Shown: in pieces, positions 24,451 through 33,003 of the stretch | How the letters are laid out: the number at the start of each line of letters is the position of its first letter | How positions within the stretch are numbered: the stretch's first letter is position 1 | Source of the DNA: Roseibium album | GTDB lineage: Bacteria > Pseudomonadota > Alphaproteobacteria > Rhizobiales > Stappiaceae | Length of the DNA stretch: 64,000 nucleotides | Direction: 5' to 3' | NCBI GenBank assembly: GCA_001404055.1 | Contig: CXTY01000011.1 | Span: 1 to 64,000 of the forward strand | The notes under the pieces: generated by a model | What the model was told of the DNA's origin: nothing | The model's database searches: none | What the model saw: only the letters and a program-made list of their open reading frames with translations | Translations under genes and position numbers: made by a program

Positions 24451-25104
24451 TTGATTGAATTTGAACTGGGAAAAATTAACTGGGATGCCATTGCGGCGGT
24501 CTCTGCATTGCTTATTGCTTTAATGGGCTTCCTCATCAATAGACGGCTGAGACGACAACAGAAAATTGCCGAGAAATACGCTCTTCTGGGGGAGTACCGA
24601 CGGGAAATAATTTCCTTTTCAAAGGAGCTTTTCGAAGCAATTGCCAAAGGAATTTCGTTAAACAGACAGTCGAAAGAAGATGACGTATCGACGAGGGAAC
24701 TGGATGAACTGGCCACAAAGCTCTCGAGCCTGGCAGACACTGGTCGCTTCCTCTTTCCAAATTATATTACCGCAACAAATCCTGTAGGCATTGAAAAAGG
24801 CCCCGCATTCGCAGGTATTCGAAGACCGCCAATCGATGCAATCCTCGCAGCCCATTATGCTGTCAGGGCCATTGCCAAATCCGGCGACACCAAACAGAAG
24901 TTCATTGATTTTTCGGTGAAGGAACTACGAAAGACTGGCCAACCGCTGGCGGAACCGAACAAGTTCTCGAACCCGGAATACCTTCTGGTTCAATCAAGGC
25001 GATGCTACCTGAACGCTGTTCTGCCGGACACCTTTCCACGCGAGTGGAAGTCCATGTTCTCTGATCTTCTGGGGCCGATACAAAAACGTACGGAAGATAA
25101 TTAG
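24451..25104 (+). CDS. Hypothetical membrane-anchored protein
   Basis: A 217-residue protein with one N-terminal transmembrane helix (AIAAVSALLIALMGFLIN, residues 13-30) followed by basic RRLRRQQK and a soluble, mostly helical domain. The helix-then-basic order suggests the soluble part is cytoplasmic. A TTG start is used since AAAGGA lies eight bases upstream and the only nearby ATG is closed at once by a stop. No family is recognised. Similar layouts occur in single-helix proteins of defence and mobile islands, but nothing here shows function. Confidence 0.55.
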   Translation: MIEFELGKINWDAIAAVSALLIALMGFLINRRLRRQQKIAEKYALLGEYRREIISFSKELFEAIAKGISLNRQSKEDDVSTRELDELATKLSSLADTGRFLFPNYITATNPVGIEKGPAFAGIRRPPIDAILAAHYAVRAIAKSGDTKQKFIDFSVKELRKTGQPLAEPNKFSNPEYLLVQSRRCYLNAVLPDTFPREWKSMFSDLLGPIQKRTEDN

Positions 25105-25244
25105 AGCTCTCAATCGAAATAGAGCAGAAAAGTATCAACAAGAGAGCCACATTGACAGAATCTGTTCAGATCTCCATCAGGCAAATATCCGTTGTCAGAA
25201 ACGGCCCGCGCATCTGTAAATCAATTACTAATCGAGAAAGAAAA

Positions 25245-25334
25245 TGGCGGTGAGGGTGGGATTCGAACCCACGGTACGCTCTCACGCACGGCGGTTTTCA
25301 AGACCGCTGCCTTAAACCACTCGGCCACCTCACC
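25245..25334 (-). tRNA. tRNA-Ser (anticodon UGA)
   Basis: The minus strand reads GGTGAGG at the 5' end and CCTCACC-G-CCA at the 3' end, with the CCA encoded. The anticodon stem-loop is GCGGT-CTTGAAA-ACCGC, giving anticodon TGA. A long variable arm between it and the T arm (GTGGGTTCGAATCCCAC) is the class II form expected for serine. It decodes UCA, and by wobble other UCN codons. It borders the accessory island at its 3' end. Confidence 0.97.
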
Positions 25335-26077
25335 TAAGCATCCGAACCGCTACTGCATGAGTAGCGTGGCTGCTTGGTCACCGTTTCCTTCGTCTTGCAA
25401 AGAAAGTCAAGGGTCTGTTTTCAACAGCTTGCTGAAAGTGGCAATTTTGGTGTGGAAGGCTTTTTGGAAAGAGCACCTTTGCTATGTTCCGGGCCGTGTG
25501 CTTCAGGGGTAGGGGCAGGACGTGCACAGCAAGCGCCGAAACATAGCCAAAGGGCAGGGCCGCCGGTCCGGTGTCGTGGGCAGGGTTTTGAACCGGCGGC
25601 CGAAGCTGGAGGTGGGGTCCAGCATTGCCGTGACAGGGCGGTCATCAGCAATGAGTTCAACTTAGGTGGCTGTGACTTTTACGGATGTGACCTACGTCAC
25701 ATCCTGTCAGATTGCAGAATTTTGCTAACTGTGCCCTAAACATCACACTCAAAAATTAGGTCAACAACATCGAATTTGTTGTTATCTTTCAATAGCATGC
25801 TGGTTTCGTCGGTGTCATGAATTATCTTCAGGTACCAATCGGGCTCTTTCATCCAAAATTAACCAAGGCTGACCATCTCGACGTGCGGTTTACTTTGAAG
25901 TAAGAAAGCACCGCTTAAAACAGGCAGATTGATGGATGCGCCGCGGGGGTAGTGCGTCCAACAGGGACTGATCACGAAATCAGATTATTTGCCTGGTATT
26001 CGGTGCAAACATTTTAAAGCATTGAAATGACGCGCGAGTTGCGGGGCTGCCAGCGCGTAAAATAAGTAGGACGCAGT
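25335..26077. other. Intergenic region before rlpA, with a CRP-like palindrome
   Basis: About 740 bp with no gene that I can support; frames here are proline- and arginine-rich without family resemblance. The region contains the tRNA promoter, the perfect palindrome at 25683-25704 and the promoter of rlpA. Confidence 0.4.
25683..25704. promoter_or_regulatory. Perfect palindrome of CRP/FNR type
   Basis: GGATGTGAC and GTCACATCC are exact inverted copies separated by four bases. The core TGTGA-N6-TCACA equals the classical CRP consensus. No T run follows, so a terminator is unlikely. The nearest start codon downstream is rlpA, 374 bp away; the regulated gene is not clear. Confidence 0.5.
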
Positions 26078-27235
26078 ATGCTAGGGACAGGCGGTCAGAA
26101 TTGCCAAATGGCAAGAACGTCTATTGGGGAACCCACCGAAAAGCGCGCTTACGCAGCTCTTTCGGGCAGGTCATTCTGGTCTCAAATCAGGATTGGTTTT
26201 GTCGCGCTTGCCGCAGTCTCTTTTGTTGCAGCCTGTAGCTCAGCGCCAACTCCGGAAAAAGCAAAATTCAGCCCGAAGAAATACGGCGTGAAGGGTAGCC
26301 CACGCATGGTTGCATCCGGCAAGCCAGTTCCCAAGGGCGGTGGCCGGTATGTGACTGGCAAAAAATACAAGATTGCCGGCAAGTGGTATTACCCGAAGCA
26401 CGAACCAAATTATAGAAAGACCGGCCTTGCTTCATGGTACGGACCGACTTTCCATGGACGCAAAACTGCCAATGGCGAAATCTTTGACCGTACCGCTCTG
26501 ACTGCAGCCCATACGACTATGCCGCTGCCTTCCTATGCGCGTGTTACCAATGTTTCCAACGGTCGTTCGATGATCGTCCGGGTCAACGACCGCGGTCCAT
26601 TTCACGGCAATCGCATCATCGATCTTTCCGAACGTGTAGCCAACGTGCTTGGCACCAAGTCGGCAGGCGTCGGCAAAGTGAAAGTCGAATATATCGGCAA
26701 AGCCCCCCTGCATGGCCAGGACGAAGCTTATCTGATGGCATCTTACCAAGGCCCAGGCGCTGTACAGCCGGGTGCAACACGCCCGGGCACATTGCTTGCT
26801 CAGGTGGACCCGCAGCTTGTTCGACCAACGCCTCAGATCGTCTTTGGCAAGGTTCCGTCGCCCAGTCCGCGGCCATACCTCACGGCGCCAACTTATGTAA
26901 CCGCCTACCAGGCACCGAGCCAAACGCATGTTGCGGCTGCCTTCGATCCAGCCATCGCGTTTGAAGCCGGTGCTCCGAACATCAAAGTTGCCTCAAACAA
27001 CGGCTTTCAGTCGCCTGTAAGCAATAGTGCTCCTGCTGTATCGTCTGGCGAGGGAACATTGGGCGTTCTGAGAATTCCTGCGCCCGCCACCCCGAGCAAT
27101 ATTCAGCCAGGCAGCGCAATCTCATCATTTTCAGCAAACAAGCGCATTTCAGATGCCCATTCCGTGCTGGCAGTCTTTACCCCACAGGGACTTACCATGC
27201 GCCAATTGGCAAGCCGCGCCCAGTCGGTAGAATAG
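26078..27235 (+). CDS. rlpA: RlpA-family septal lytic transglycosylase-like lipoprotein
   Basis: Outer-membrane lipoprotein of the RlpA family, which cuts or binds denuded glycan strands at the septum. A hydrophobic segment near residues 38-50 ends in FVAACSS, a lipobox with the cysteine at about 52. The double-psi beta-barrel follows (GLASWYGPTFHGRKTANGE, TALTAAHTTMPLPSYARVTN, VRVNDRGPFHGNRIIDLS) with the family's catalytic-type residues. No SPOR domain is seen; the C-terminal 150 residues are proline/serine-rich and low in complexity. The ATG at 26078 has AGGA seven bases upstream. It heads the block with the carboxypeptidase homologue. Confidence 0.88.
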   Translation: MLGTGGQNCQMARTSIGEPTEKRAYAALSGRSFWSQIRIGFVALAAVSFVAACSSAPTPEKAKFSPKKYGVKGSPRMVASGKPVPKGGGRYVTGKKYKIAGKWYYPKHEPNYRKTGLASWYGPTFHGRKTANGEIFDRTALTAAHTTMPLPSYARVTNVSNGRSMIVRVNDRGPFHGNRIIDLSERVANVLGTKSAGVGKVKVEYIGKAPLHGQDEAYLMASYQGPGAVQPGATRPGTLLAQVDPQLVRPTPQIVFGKVPSPSPRPYLTAPTYVTAYQAPSQTHVAAAFDPAIAFEAGAPNIKVASNNGFQSPVSNSAPAVSSGEGTLGVLRIPAPATPSNIQPGSAISSFSANKRISDAHSVLAVFTPQGLTMRQLASRAQSVE

Positions 27236-27315
27236 CTGCCAGGGATTCTTGACCGCGCCATGACCAGACAACTGGCTCGCTTGGTTCCCTGTTGTAATTG
27301 GGGAGCGGGCAGGTG

Positions 27316-28518
27316 ATGCGTCTGGCAATATCGAAGAATCTACTGAGCCCTCTCCAGCCCGGCTTCCTCCGGGCTGTTTTGTTTACTCTTGCCTGCAGTA
27401 CATTAACACCAGTCTCAAGCTCAAGCGCAGCTGAAACCATCGTCACAAAAGCACCGATGGCTTTTCTCTACGAACCAGCAACTGAAACCATCCTGTTTGC
27501 AAAAGCGCCCGATAATCCCTTCGCACCCGGTTCGCTTGCAAAGGTCATGACTGCGGCAACCGTCTTTCAGTTGTTGAAGGATGGAGACATGCAACTGGAC
27601 CAATTATGCAAGGTTAGCGAACACGCATGGCGTACAGGGGGCGCACCCTCGCGCCGTTCCACCATGTTTGCAGCTATCAAATCGGAAATCGCCGTTGTGG
27701 ATCTGCTCAAAGGCCTGCTGGTCCATAATGCAAATGATGCTGCCATCGTGCTTGCAGAATGTGTTGATGGCTCGGAGGAAGCGTTTGCAGAGCGGATGAC
27801 GACACTCGCGCAAACGATCGGCATGAAAAACAGTCTTTTTGCCAATCCGACAGGCTATGACGACAAACCAAGCCGGACCACGGTATTTGATCAGGCGAAA
27901 CTTGCTGAGTTCGTCATTGAAAATCATCCAGAGCTTTATCAGCTGTTTTCCTTGCCTGAATTCACCTGGAACAAGATTTTTCAACGAAACAAAAATCCGC
28001 TGCTTGGCGAGATCAGAAATCTCGATGGACTTGGTGGGGGAAGTGATCCGAATGAAGGGTTTTCCGGACTTGGATCTGTTGATCGAAATGGACGCCGCGT
28101 TATTGCAGCCGTTGCGGGGCTTACCTCCGACAAACATCGGCTCCAGACGCTGAAAGAAGTCTTTTCAGGCGCCTGGGAATTCTTTTCGGTACAAACGATC
28201 TATTCTGCTGGAGATGTCGTTGTTGAAGGCAGGGTATTTGGCGGTGTGGAAAGCACCGTACCGCTGATATCCGAAAAGGATATTGATGTTCTGCTGGCGC
28301 GTGGCGACACGCTGGAATATCGAATTCGTGTTGTTTATCAAGGCCCTCTTGAAGCTCCTGTGAAACACGGGACACCGGCAGGCGAGTTACGTGTAATCGG
28401 CAAGAATGGGATTGTCTATCGCACACCTCTTGTTGCAGGTGGCGCAGTTGCACGGGGCGGCCTGTTTAATCGCGCCATGGACGGTGTCCAGGAACTGCTC
28501 TTTGGCTGGATTGGGTGA
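27316..28518 (+). CDS. D-alanyl-D-alanine carboxypeptidase-like protein with degenerate motifs
   Basis: Member of the penicillin-binding S11 family by fold and order (APMAFLYEPATETILFAK, then PGSLAKVMTAATVF with the nucleophile motif SLAK). The other two active-site motifs have drifted. Where SxN is expected the protein has HNANDAAIVL, and where KTG is expected it has DGLGGGSDPNEGFSGLGS. The C-terminal beta domain is present. A signal peptide starts MRLAISKNLLSP and ends near SSAAE; the ATG at 27316 is chosen because of this and GGGGAG upstream. It may bind peptidoglycan without cutting it, or be weakly active. It lies between rlpA and tmk. Confidence 0.82.
   Translation: MRLAISKNLLSPLQPGFLRAVLFTLACSTLTPVSSSSAAETIVTKAPMAFLYEPATETILFAKAPDNPFAPGSLAKVMTAATVFQLLKDGDMQLDQLCKVSEHAWRTGGAPSRRSTMFAAIKSEIAVVDLLKGLLVHNANDAAIVLAECVDGSEEAFAERMTTLAQTIGMKNSLFANPTGYDDKPSRTTVFDQAKLAEFVIENHPELYQLFSLPEFTWNKIFQRNKNPLLGEIRNLDGLGGGSDPNEGFSGLGSVDRNGRRVIAAVAGLTSDKHRLQTLKEVFSGAWEFFSVQTIYSAGDVVVEGRVFGGVESTVPLISEKDIDVLLARGDTLEYRIRVVYQGPLEAPVKHGTPAGELRVIGKNGIVYRTPLVAGGAVARGGLFNRAMDGVQELLFGWIG
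27356..27384 (+). terminator. Hairpin with T-rich tail inside the 5' end of the carboxypeptidase gene
   Basis: AGCCCGG and CCGGGCT form a seven-base perfect stem with a six-base loop, followed by GTTTTGTTT. That is the form of an intrinsic terminator, about 120 bp after rlpA, yet it lies 40 bases inside the called reading frame. It could terminate rlpA transcripts, attenuate the downstream gene, or show that the true start is later. Confidence 0.45.
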
Positions 28519-28612
28519 GAAAATTAAGCCGACGATAAACTTCCAGTCAGATACCTGCTAAAAGCACTTCCACCAAACAAGAATCCACTTTGCACATGGA
28601 GCCACGATCACT

Positions 28613-29299
28613 GTGCCAGGACACTTCATAACCTTCGAAGGCGGAGAGGGGGCCGGCAAGTCAACTCAGATCGAACGGCTCAAGAGTTTTCTGGAAAGTC
28701 AGGGCAAAACTGTTGTCGTGACGCGGGAACCGGGAGGGTCCCCCGGAGCTGAAAAAATACGATCAATCCTGCTTTCCGGTGAAGCAAAAGAACTCGGGCC
28801 GCGCGGAGAAGCCATGCTCTTTGCCGCAGCCCGGGCTGATCACGTCGATTCCCTGATCAAGCCAGCATTGGACCGTGGTGACTGGGTCCTTTGCGATCGA
28901 TATGCAGACTCAACACGCGTTTATCAGGGTGAAGCTGGCGTCGATACGGCGTATCTCGATCTTCTGGAAACCGCGGCAGTCGCCGGAATTCGTCCCGAAT
29001 TGACGATCCTGATAGATGTCCCAGCCAAAATAGGTCTTAGCAGGGTCGCCGAGCGTTCAAAAAGCGATGACAGCGGAGGTCCGGACCGCTTTGAAGGTGA
29101 AGCGCTCGCGGTTCATGAACGACGTCGTCAGCTGTTTCTTTCTCTTGCAAAAGAAGAAGCTTACCGCTTTGCGGTGGTCAATGGGTCAATGCCGCTAAAG
29201 GTGGTTGAAGATGCAGTCATGAGCGCCGTCAAAAATACATTTCCTGACGATTTGAAGGGGCAAGACAAGCCACTTATGGCATCGAAAGGTACATCATAA
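28613..29299 (+). CDS. tmk: Thymidylate kinase
   Basis: Phosphorylates dTMP to dTDP for DNA synthesis. Motifs: P-loop FEGGEGAGKSTQ near residue 8, REPGGSPGAE, the DRY motif in LCDRYADSTRVYQG, and a lid with RVAERSKSDD. Length is 228 residues, usual for the alphaproteobacterial enzyme. The GTG at 28613 is the only start that keeps the conserved N-terminus. The stop overlaps the holB ATG by one base (TAATG), so the two are translated together. Confidence 0.95.
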   Translation: MPGHFITFEGGEGAGKSTQIERLKSFLESQGKTVVVTREPGGSPGAEKIRSILLSGEAKELGPRGEAMLFAAARADHVDSLIKPALDRGDWVLCDRYADSTRVYQGEAGVDTAYLDLLETAAVAGIRPELTILIDVPAKIGLSRVAERSKSDDSGGPDRFEGEALAVHERRRQLFLSLAKEEAYRFAVVNGSMPLKVVEDAVMSAVKNTFPDDLKGQDKPLMASKGTS

Positions 29300-30369
29300 T
29301 GGCGCGCCGGTTGGAGCCTGTTGATATTCCTGAAGTAGATGCCTTGCCGGGGTATCCATTGCCTCATGAACAAAGTCATTTGATTGGGCATCGATCGACC
29401 GAGCGGGCGCTGCTGGAGGCCTATCGATCAGAACGCCTTCACCATGCCTGGATCCTCGGTGGTCCCAAAGGAACGGGCAAGGCAACACTGGCGTTTCGGT
29501 TTGCGCAGTTCGTCATTGCCAATCCCGACAGGTTTGGTGCAGAAGTTGCGAATGCTCAAGATCTTTCGGTACCAGCCGACCACCCTGTCGCTCGGCAGAT
29601 GAAAGCCGGCGGCCATCCGAACATCTTGCATCTGAGACGACCGTGGGATGAAAAAGGCAAACGGTTCAAGGCAGACCTTCCGGTTGATGAAGTCAGGCGC
29701 ACCGTTTCGTTTTTTGGCACAACCGCGTCAGCAAATGCCTGGCGCATTTGTATCGTTGATGCCGCAGACGATATGAACAACAGTTCTGCCAATGCGCTCC
29801 TAAAAATCCTCGAAGAACCGCCTGAGCGTTGCTTGTTTTTGGTGTTGAGCCACACTCCTGGCAGGTTGCTTCCGACAATCCGCTCAAGGTGCCGACGACT
29901 TGACATGGCCCCCCTCAGTGTCGAGGAAATTGCCTCAGGATTGCGCGGACTGGCAACAGATGCAGTTCCTGGAGAATCTGACTTGCAGGAAATCGCCAGG
30001 ACAGCTGATGGCAGTCTGCGCTCGGCCATTACACTGCTATCCGGCGACGGACTTGCCATTGCGAAAGGCATGAGAAAACTGGCTGAAAATGCCACAAATG
30101 TTGACCTTGCCGCTGTTCATGCCCTTGCCAATCTTGTTGCAGCCAGGGGTCAGTCCGACAACTGGGAGAGTTTCCAGCATATTGCTCAACTTTGGCTCCA
30201 CGAACAGGTTCGGGATCAACTTCGCAACGGGGTTGGTCAAGCGAATGAACTCGTTGAAGTCTGGGACAAGACCAACAAGGCGATAAGAGACTCAGATGCG
30301 CTTAACCTTGACCGAAAACAGGTGGTTCTGGATTTCTTCCTGCATCTACGTGCGGTCGCATCAGACTGA
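29299..30369 (+). CDS. holB: DNA polymerase III subunit delta'
   Basis: Clamp-loader subunit of the replicative polymerase. It has HLIGHRSTERALLEA, a P-loop-like GGPKGTGKATLAFRFA near residue 53, and the clamp-loader block NALLKILEEPPERCLFLVLSH with the SRC motif (TIRSRCRRLDM). The zinc-binding cysteines of DnaX are absent, as in delta'. The length of 356 suits the group. In many Hyphomicrobiales metG follows directly; here 154 bp of apparently empty sequence separates it from tatD. Confidence 0.93.
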   Translation: MARRLEPVDIPEVDALPGYPLPHEQSHLIGHRSTERALLEAYRSERLHHAWILGGPKGTGKATLAFRFAQFVIANPDRFGAEVANAQDLSVPADHPVARQMKAGGHPNILHLRRPWDEKGKRFKADLPVDEVRRTVSFFGTTASANAWRICIVDAADDMNNSSANALLKILEEPPERCLFLVLSHTPGRLLPTIRSRCRRLDMAPLSVEEIASGLRGLATDAVPGESDLQEIARTADGSLRSAITLLSGDGLAIAKGMRKLAENATNVDLAAVHALANLVAARGQSDNWESFQHIAQLWLHEQVRDQLRNGVGQANELVEVWDKTNKAIRDSDALNLDRKQVVLDFFLHLRAVASD

Positions 30370-30523
30370 TTTCCTGCACCAAAATTGCCGCCATTTCTAA
30401 ATCATCCCTTCAATTTTTGCGTTCGAAAGTAAGCAAGTTGACTTGGGATTTTACAAAAAGACAGGTATCAGGTGCGTCAACGCGACATCGCTCGCGCACC
30501 CGTAAAAGCACTTTGGACCATTC

Positions 30524-31330
30524 ATGCTAGTTGACAGCCATTGCCATCTTGATTTCCCGGATTTCGACGGAGAACGTTCTGAACTGATTACACGCGCGAA
30601 AGCCGCCGGTGTCGAGCTGATGGTCAGCATCTGCACCCACATTAGAAAGTTTGATCAGGTACGCGCGATCGCCGAAGAATTTCCGGAAGTATACTGCTCG
30701 GTCGGCACCCATCCACACAATGCAGGTACCGAACGTGGCATTCCGGTCGATGAAATCGTCATGCGCGCAGCGCACCCAAAGGTCGTTGCAATCGGAGAGG
30801 CAGGCCTCGACTATTTCTACGACAAGTCACCACGGGACGCCCAGCAAGAAGGCCTGCGCATTCATATCGAAGCAGCCCGCCAGACCGGCTTGCCACTGGT
30901 AATCCATTCAAGAGACGCAGATGACGACATGGCAGCAATACTGCGAGAAGAAATGGGGAAGGGGGAGTTTCCCGCCCTCCTGCACTGTTTTTCTTCCGGC
31001 CGCGCCCTTGCAATGACTGGAATTGAACTCGGTCTTTATGTCTCTTTCTCCGGTATTCTGACCTTCAAAAGGTCCGAAGAATTGCGTGACATTGCGCGTG
31101 ATTTGCCTTCAGACCGTCTGCTGGTGGAAACAGATGCTCCCTATCTTGCGCCGCAGCCAAGACGAGGCAAGAGAAATGAACCTGCATACACCGCCATGAC
31201 CGCAGCTGTGCTTGCAGAAACACGCGGCGTATCTGAAAAGGAAATCGCGCGGCAGACAACCGAGAACTTTTTCCGGCTGTTCAAGAAGGTTCCAAGGCCG
31301 AACGGACTGGCAGGAAATTCCAGACAGTGA
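30524..31330 (+). CDS. tatD: TatD-family metal-dependent DNase
   Basis: TIM-barrel metallohydrolase, a 3'-5' exonuclease in characterised members. Metal ligands can be read in DSHCHLDFP, GEAGLDYFYD, PLVIHSRDAD, LHCFSSG and VETDAPYLAPQP. THPHNAG is the second-strand histidine block. 268 residues is normal. The stop overlaps the GTG start of the following metallo-beta-lactamase-fold gene, so the two form an operon with recX. Confidence 0.93.
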   Translation: MLVDSHCHLDFPDFDGERSELITRAKAAGVELMVSICTHIRKFDQVRAIAEEFPEVYCSVGTHPHNAGTERGIPVDEIVMRAAHPKVVAIGEAGLDYFYDKSPRDAQQEGLRIHIEAARQTGLPLVIHSRDADDDMAAILREEMGKGEFPALLHCFSSGRALAMTGIELGLYVSFSGILTFKRSEELRDIARDLPSDRLLVETDAPYLAPQPRRGKRNEPAYTAMTAAVLAETRGVSEKEIARQTTENFFRLFKKVPRPNGLAGNSRQ

Positions 31331-32163
31331 GCATCAAGCTGACCATATTGGGCTGCGGGTCCTCTTCCGGTGTGCCGCGTATTGGCAACAACTGGGGCGA
31401 TTGCGACCCAAATGAGCCGAAGAACCGCCGATCTCGCTGTGCGCTTCTTGTGGAGAAGTCTGGGGAAAACGGGTGTACAACCGTGTTGATAGACACCGGT
31501 CCAGACATGCGAAATCAACTTCTGTCGGCCGAGGTCACACATCTTGACGCCGTCCTTTACACCCACGCCCATGCTGATCACTTGCACGGAATCGATGACC
31601 TTCGGGCCTTCCTGCTGCGCACCGGTGAGAAAATGTCCGTTTATATGGACGCCGAAACCTACGAACGCGCGGAAGCCGCGTTTGGCTATTGCTTCAAAAC
31701 ACCAGCGGATTCCAATTATCCACCGATCCTGGAACATCAACTCATCACGCCCGGCAACTCAATTGAGATCTCTGGAGCAGGTGGAACCATCACATTCGAG
31801 CCGATAAATGTCGCTCATGGTACAATTGATGCGCTCGGCTATCGCATTGAAAACGCAGCCTATATTCCAGATGTATCCGATTTTTCTGAGGATAATCTCG
31901 AGAGCTTGAAAAACCTGGATCTCCTGATCCTCGATTGTCTTCGCCGCAGACCACATCCGAGTCATTTTTGCTTGGATGACTCTCTGGTTTGGACCAAAAA
32001 ACTCGCACCGAAACATGCCGTTTTTACCAATCTCAACGACAATCTGGACTATGGTACCTTGTCCGATGAATTGCCAGATTTCATCGTGCCTGCCTTTGAT
32101 GGAATGTGTCTGGAACTGACTGAAAAAACAGAGAACGCCTGTCTTCCTGTCTATGCAAAATAG
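31327..32163 (+). CDS. MBL-fold metallohydrolase, PhnP-like
   Basis: Metallo-beta-lactamase-fold phosphodiesterase-like enzyme. It begins VSIKLTILGCGSSSGVPRIG (the GCGSSxGxP opening of PhnP relatives). The zinc motif HAHADHLHGIDDLR is complete, and VAHGTIDALGYRI, LILDCLRR and HAVFTNLNDNLDY supply the later ligands. The GTG start overlaps the tatD stop (GTGA). This gene follows tatD in most Rhizobiales and related alphaproteobacteria, probably as a cyclic phosphodiesterase; its natural substrate is not established. Confidence 0.88.
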   Translation: MSIKLTILGCGSSSGVPRIGNNWGDCDPNEPKNRRSRCALLVEKSGENGCTTVLIDTGPDMRNQLLSAEVTHLDAVLYTHAHADHLHGIDDLRAFLLRTGEKMSVYMDAETYERAEAAFGYCFKTPADSNYPPILEHQLITPGNSIEISGAGGTITFEPINVAHGTIDALGYRIENAAYIPDVSDFSEDNLESLKNLDLLILDCLRRRPHPSHFCLDDSLVWTKKLAPKHAVFTNLNDNLDYGTLSDELPDFIVPAFDGMCLELTEKTENACLPVYAK

Positions 32164-32698
32164 AAGAAAACCAAAATTACCTTCTGAAGAGCGGCTCAGC
32201 CGGGCTGCGCTACATTACCTGCAACGATACGCTTCTTCTTCCGCCAACTTGCGAAAAGTCCTAGAAAGAAAGGTCATGAAGGCCTGCGTGTTTCATGATC
32301 GTGACCCATCAGAGTTTTCAGAACTGATCGATACTGTCGTCGAAAAATGTCTGCGAAATAACCTGGTAAATGATCAGACATATGCAGAGACCAAAACATC
32401 CGGCATGAGACGTCGCGGCGCCTCAGTGCGAAAAATTGCAGCACATCTGTCAGCCAAGGGCGTCGACCGCGACACCATCCAGAATGTGTTGCAGGATGAA
32501 GATCAACACGAGAAGAAAACCGCTGTCGTCTACGCCAGACGGCGACGACTTGGGCCATTCAGAAATGCCTCTGATCGATCAGACCGACGTGACAGAGATC
32601 TGGCTGCCATGTGCCGCGCCGGGTTTTCATTCGAGATCTCTCGCCAGGTCATCGACAGCGCAAAAGATGAGTTGGTCGAATTTTCTGAAGACAACTGA
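32153..32698 (+). CDS. recX: RecX-family regulatory protein
   Basis: Helical-repeat protein that binds RecA filaments and modulates recombination. It opens RLSRAALHYLQRYASSSANL, the family's first repeat, then LIDTVVEKCLRNNLVNDQTYAE and MRRRGASVRKIAAHLSAKGV (second repeat, with the conserved glycine), and ends in a third, RAGFSFEISRQVID. 181 residues. The ATG lies inside the 3' end of the MBL gene with an 11-base overlap. It is unlinked to recA here. Confidence 0.85.
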   Translation: MQNRRKPKLPSEERLSRAALHYLQRYASSSANLRKVLERKVMKACVFHDRDPSEFSELIDTVVEKCLRNNLVNDQTYAETKTSGMRRRGASVRKIAAHLSAKGVDRDTIQNVLQDEDQHEKKTAVVYARRRRLGPFRNASDRSDRRDRDLAAMCRAGFSFEISRQVIDSAKDELVEFSEDN

Positions 32699-33003
32699 AA
32701 TTGCCAATGCCGACACGTTCCATTGCCACGAGCGTAAGTGACCATCGCACGTGGACCAATGAGAAACGAAACTTGATGTATCTGATTGCTCAAACCGTAC
32801 TGAAATGAGAAACGTTCGGGATTGCCTTGGCTAAGCCTTTGTCGTAATGCGCAAATTCGGCCCTAATTGAAAGTTCCATAATATTGATTATGCGTATAAC
32901 GCATAGAGGAGTGGCACCTGGGATTGATGCTTCTGCTACGGCTTCCCTGCCACTGCCTGCTTTAGTTTTAACGGAGTGAGATCACGACACTGGGCTCATA
33001 CCT
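32699..33003. other. Intergenic region between recX and the NTF2-like gene
   Basis: About 305 bp between two convergent genes. No coding frame longer than about 22 codons fits. The only structure I see is the palindrome at 32889-32905. Confidence 0.4.
32889..32905. promoter_or_regulatory. Perfect 7-3-7 palindrome
   Basis: TATGCGT-ATA-ACGCATA is an exact inverted repeat, of the size that dimeric repressors bind. It is followed by GAGGAG and a 22-codon GTG-started frame with no resemblance to known proteins. The stems are too short and no T run follows, so it is not a terminator. Confidence 0.4.

Noticed and set aside
25245-25334. tRNA-Ser as proven integration site
   Set aside because: I found no integrase gene and no second copy of the tRNA 3' end in the island, so this remains only a possibility.
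25421-25660. 79-codon minus-strand frame
   Set aside because: Proline- and cysteine-rich composition with no ribosome-binding site or family resemblance; likely chance in GC-rich noncoding DNA.
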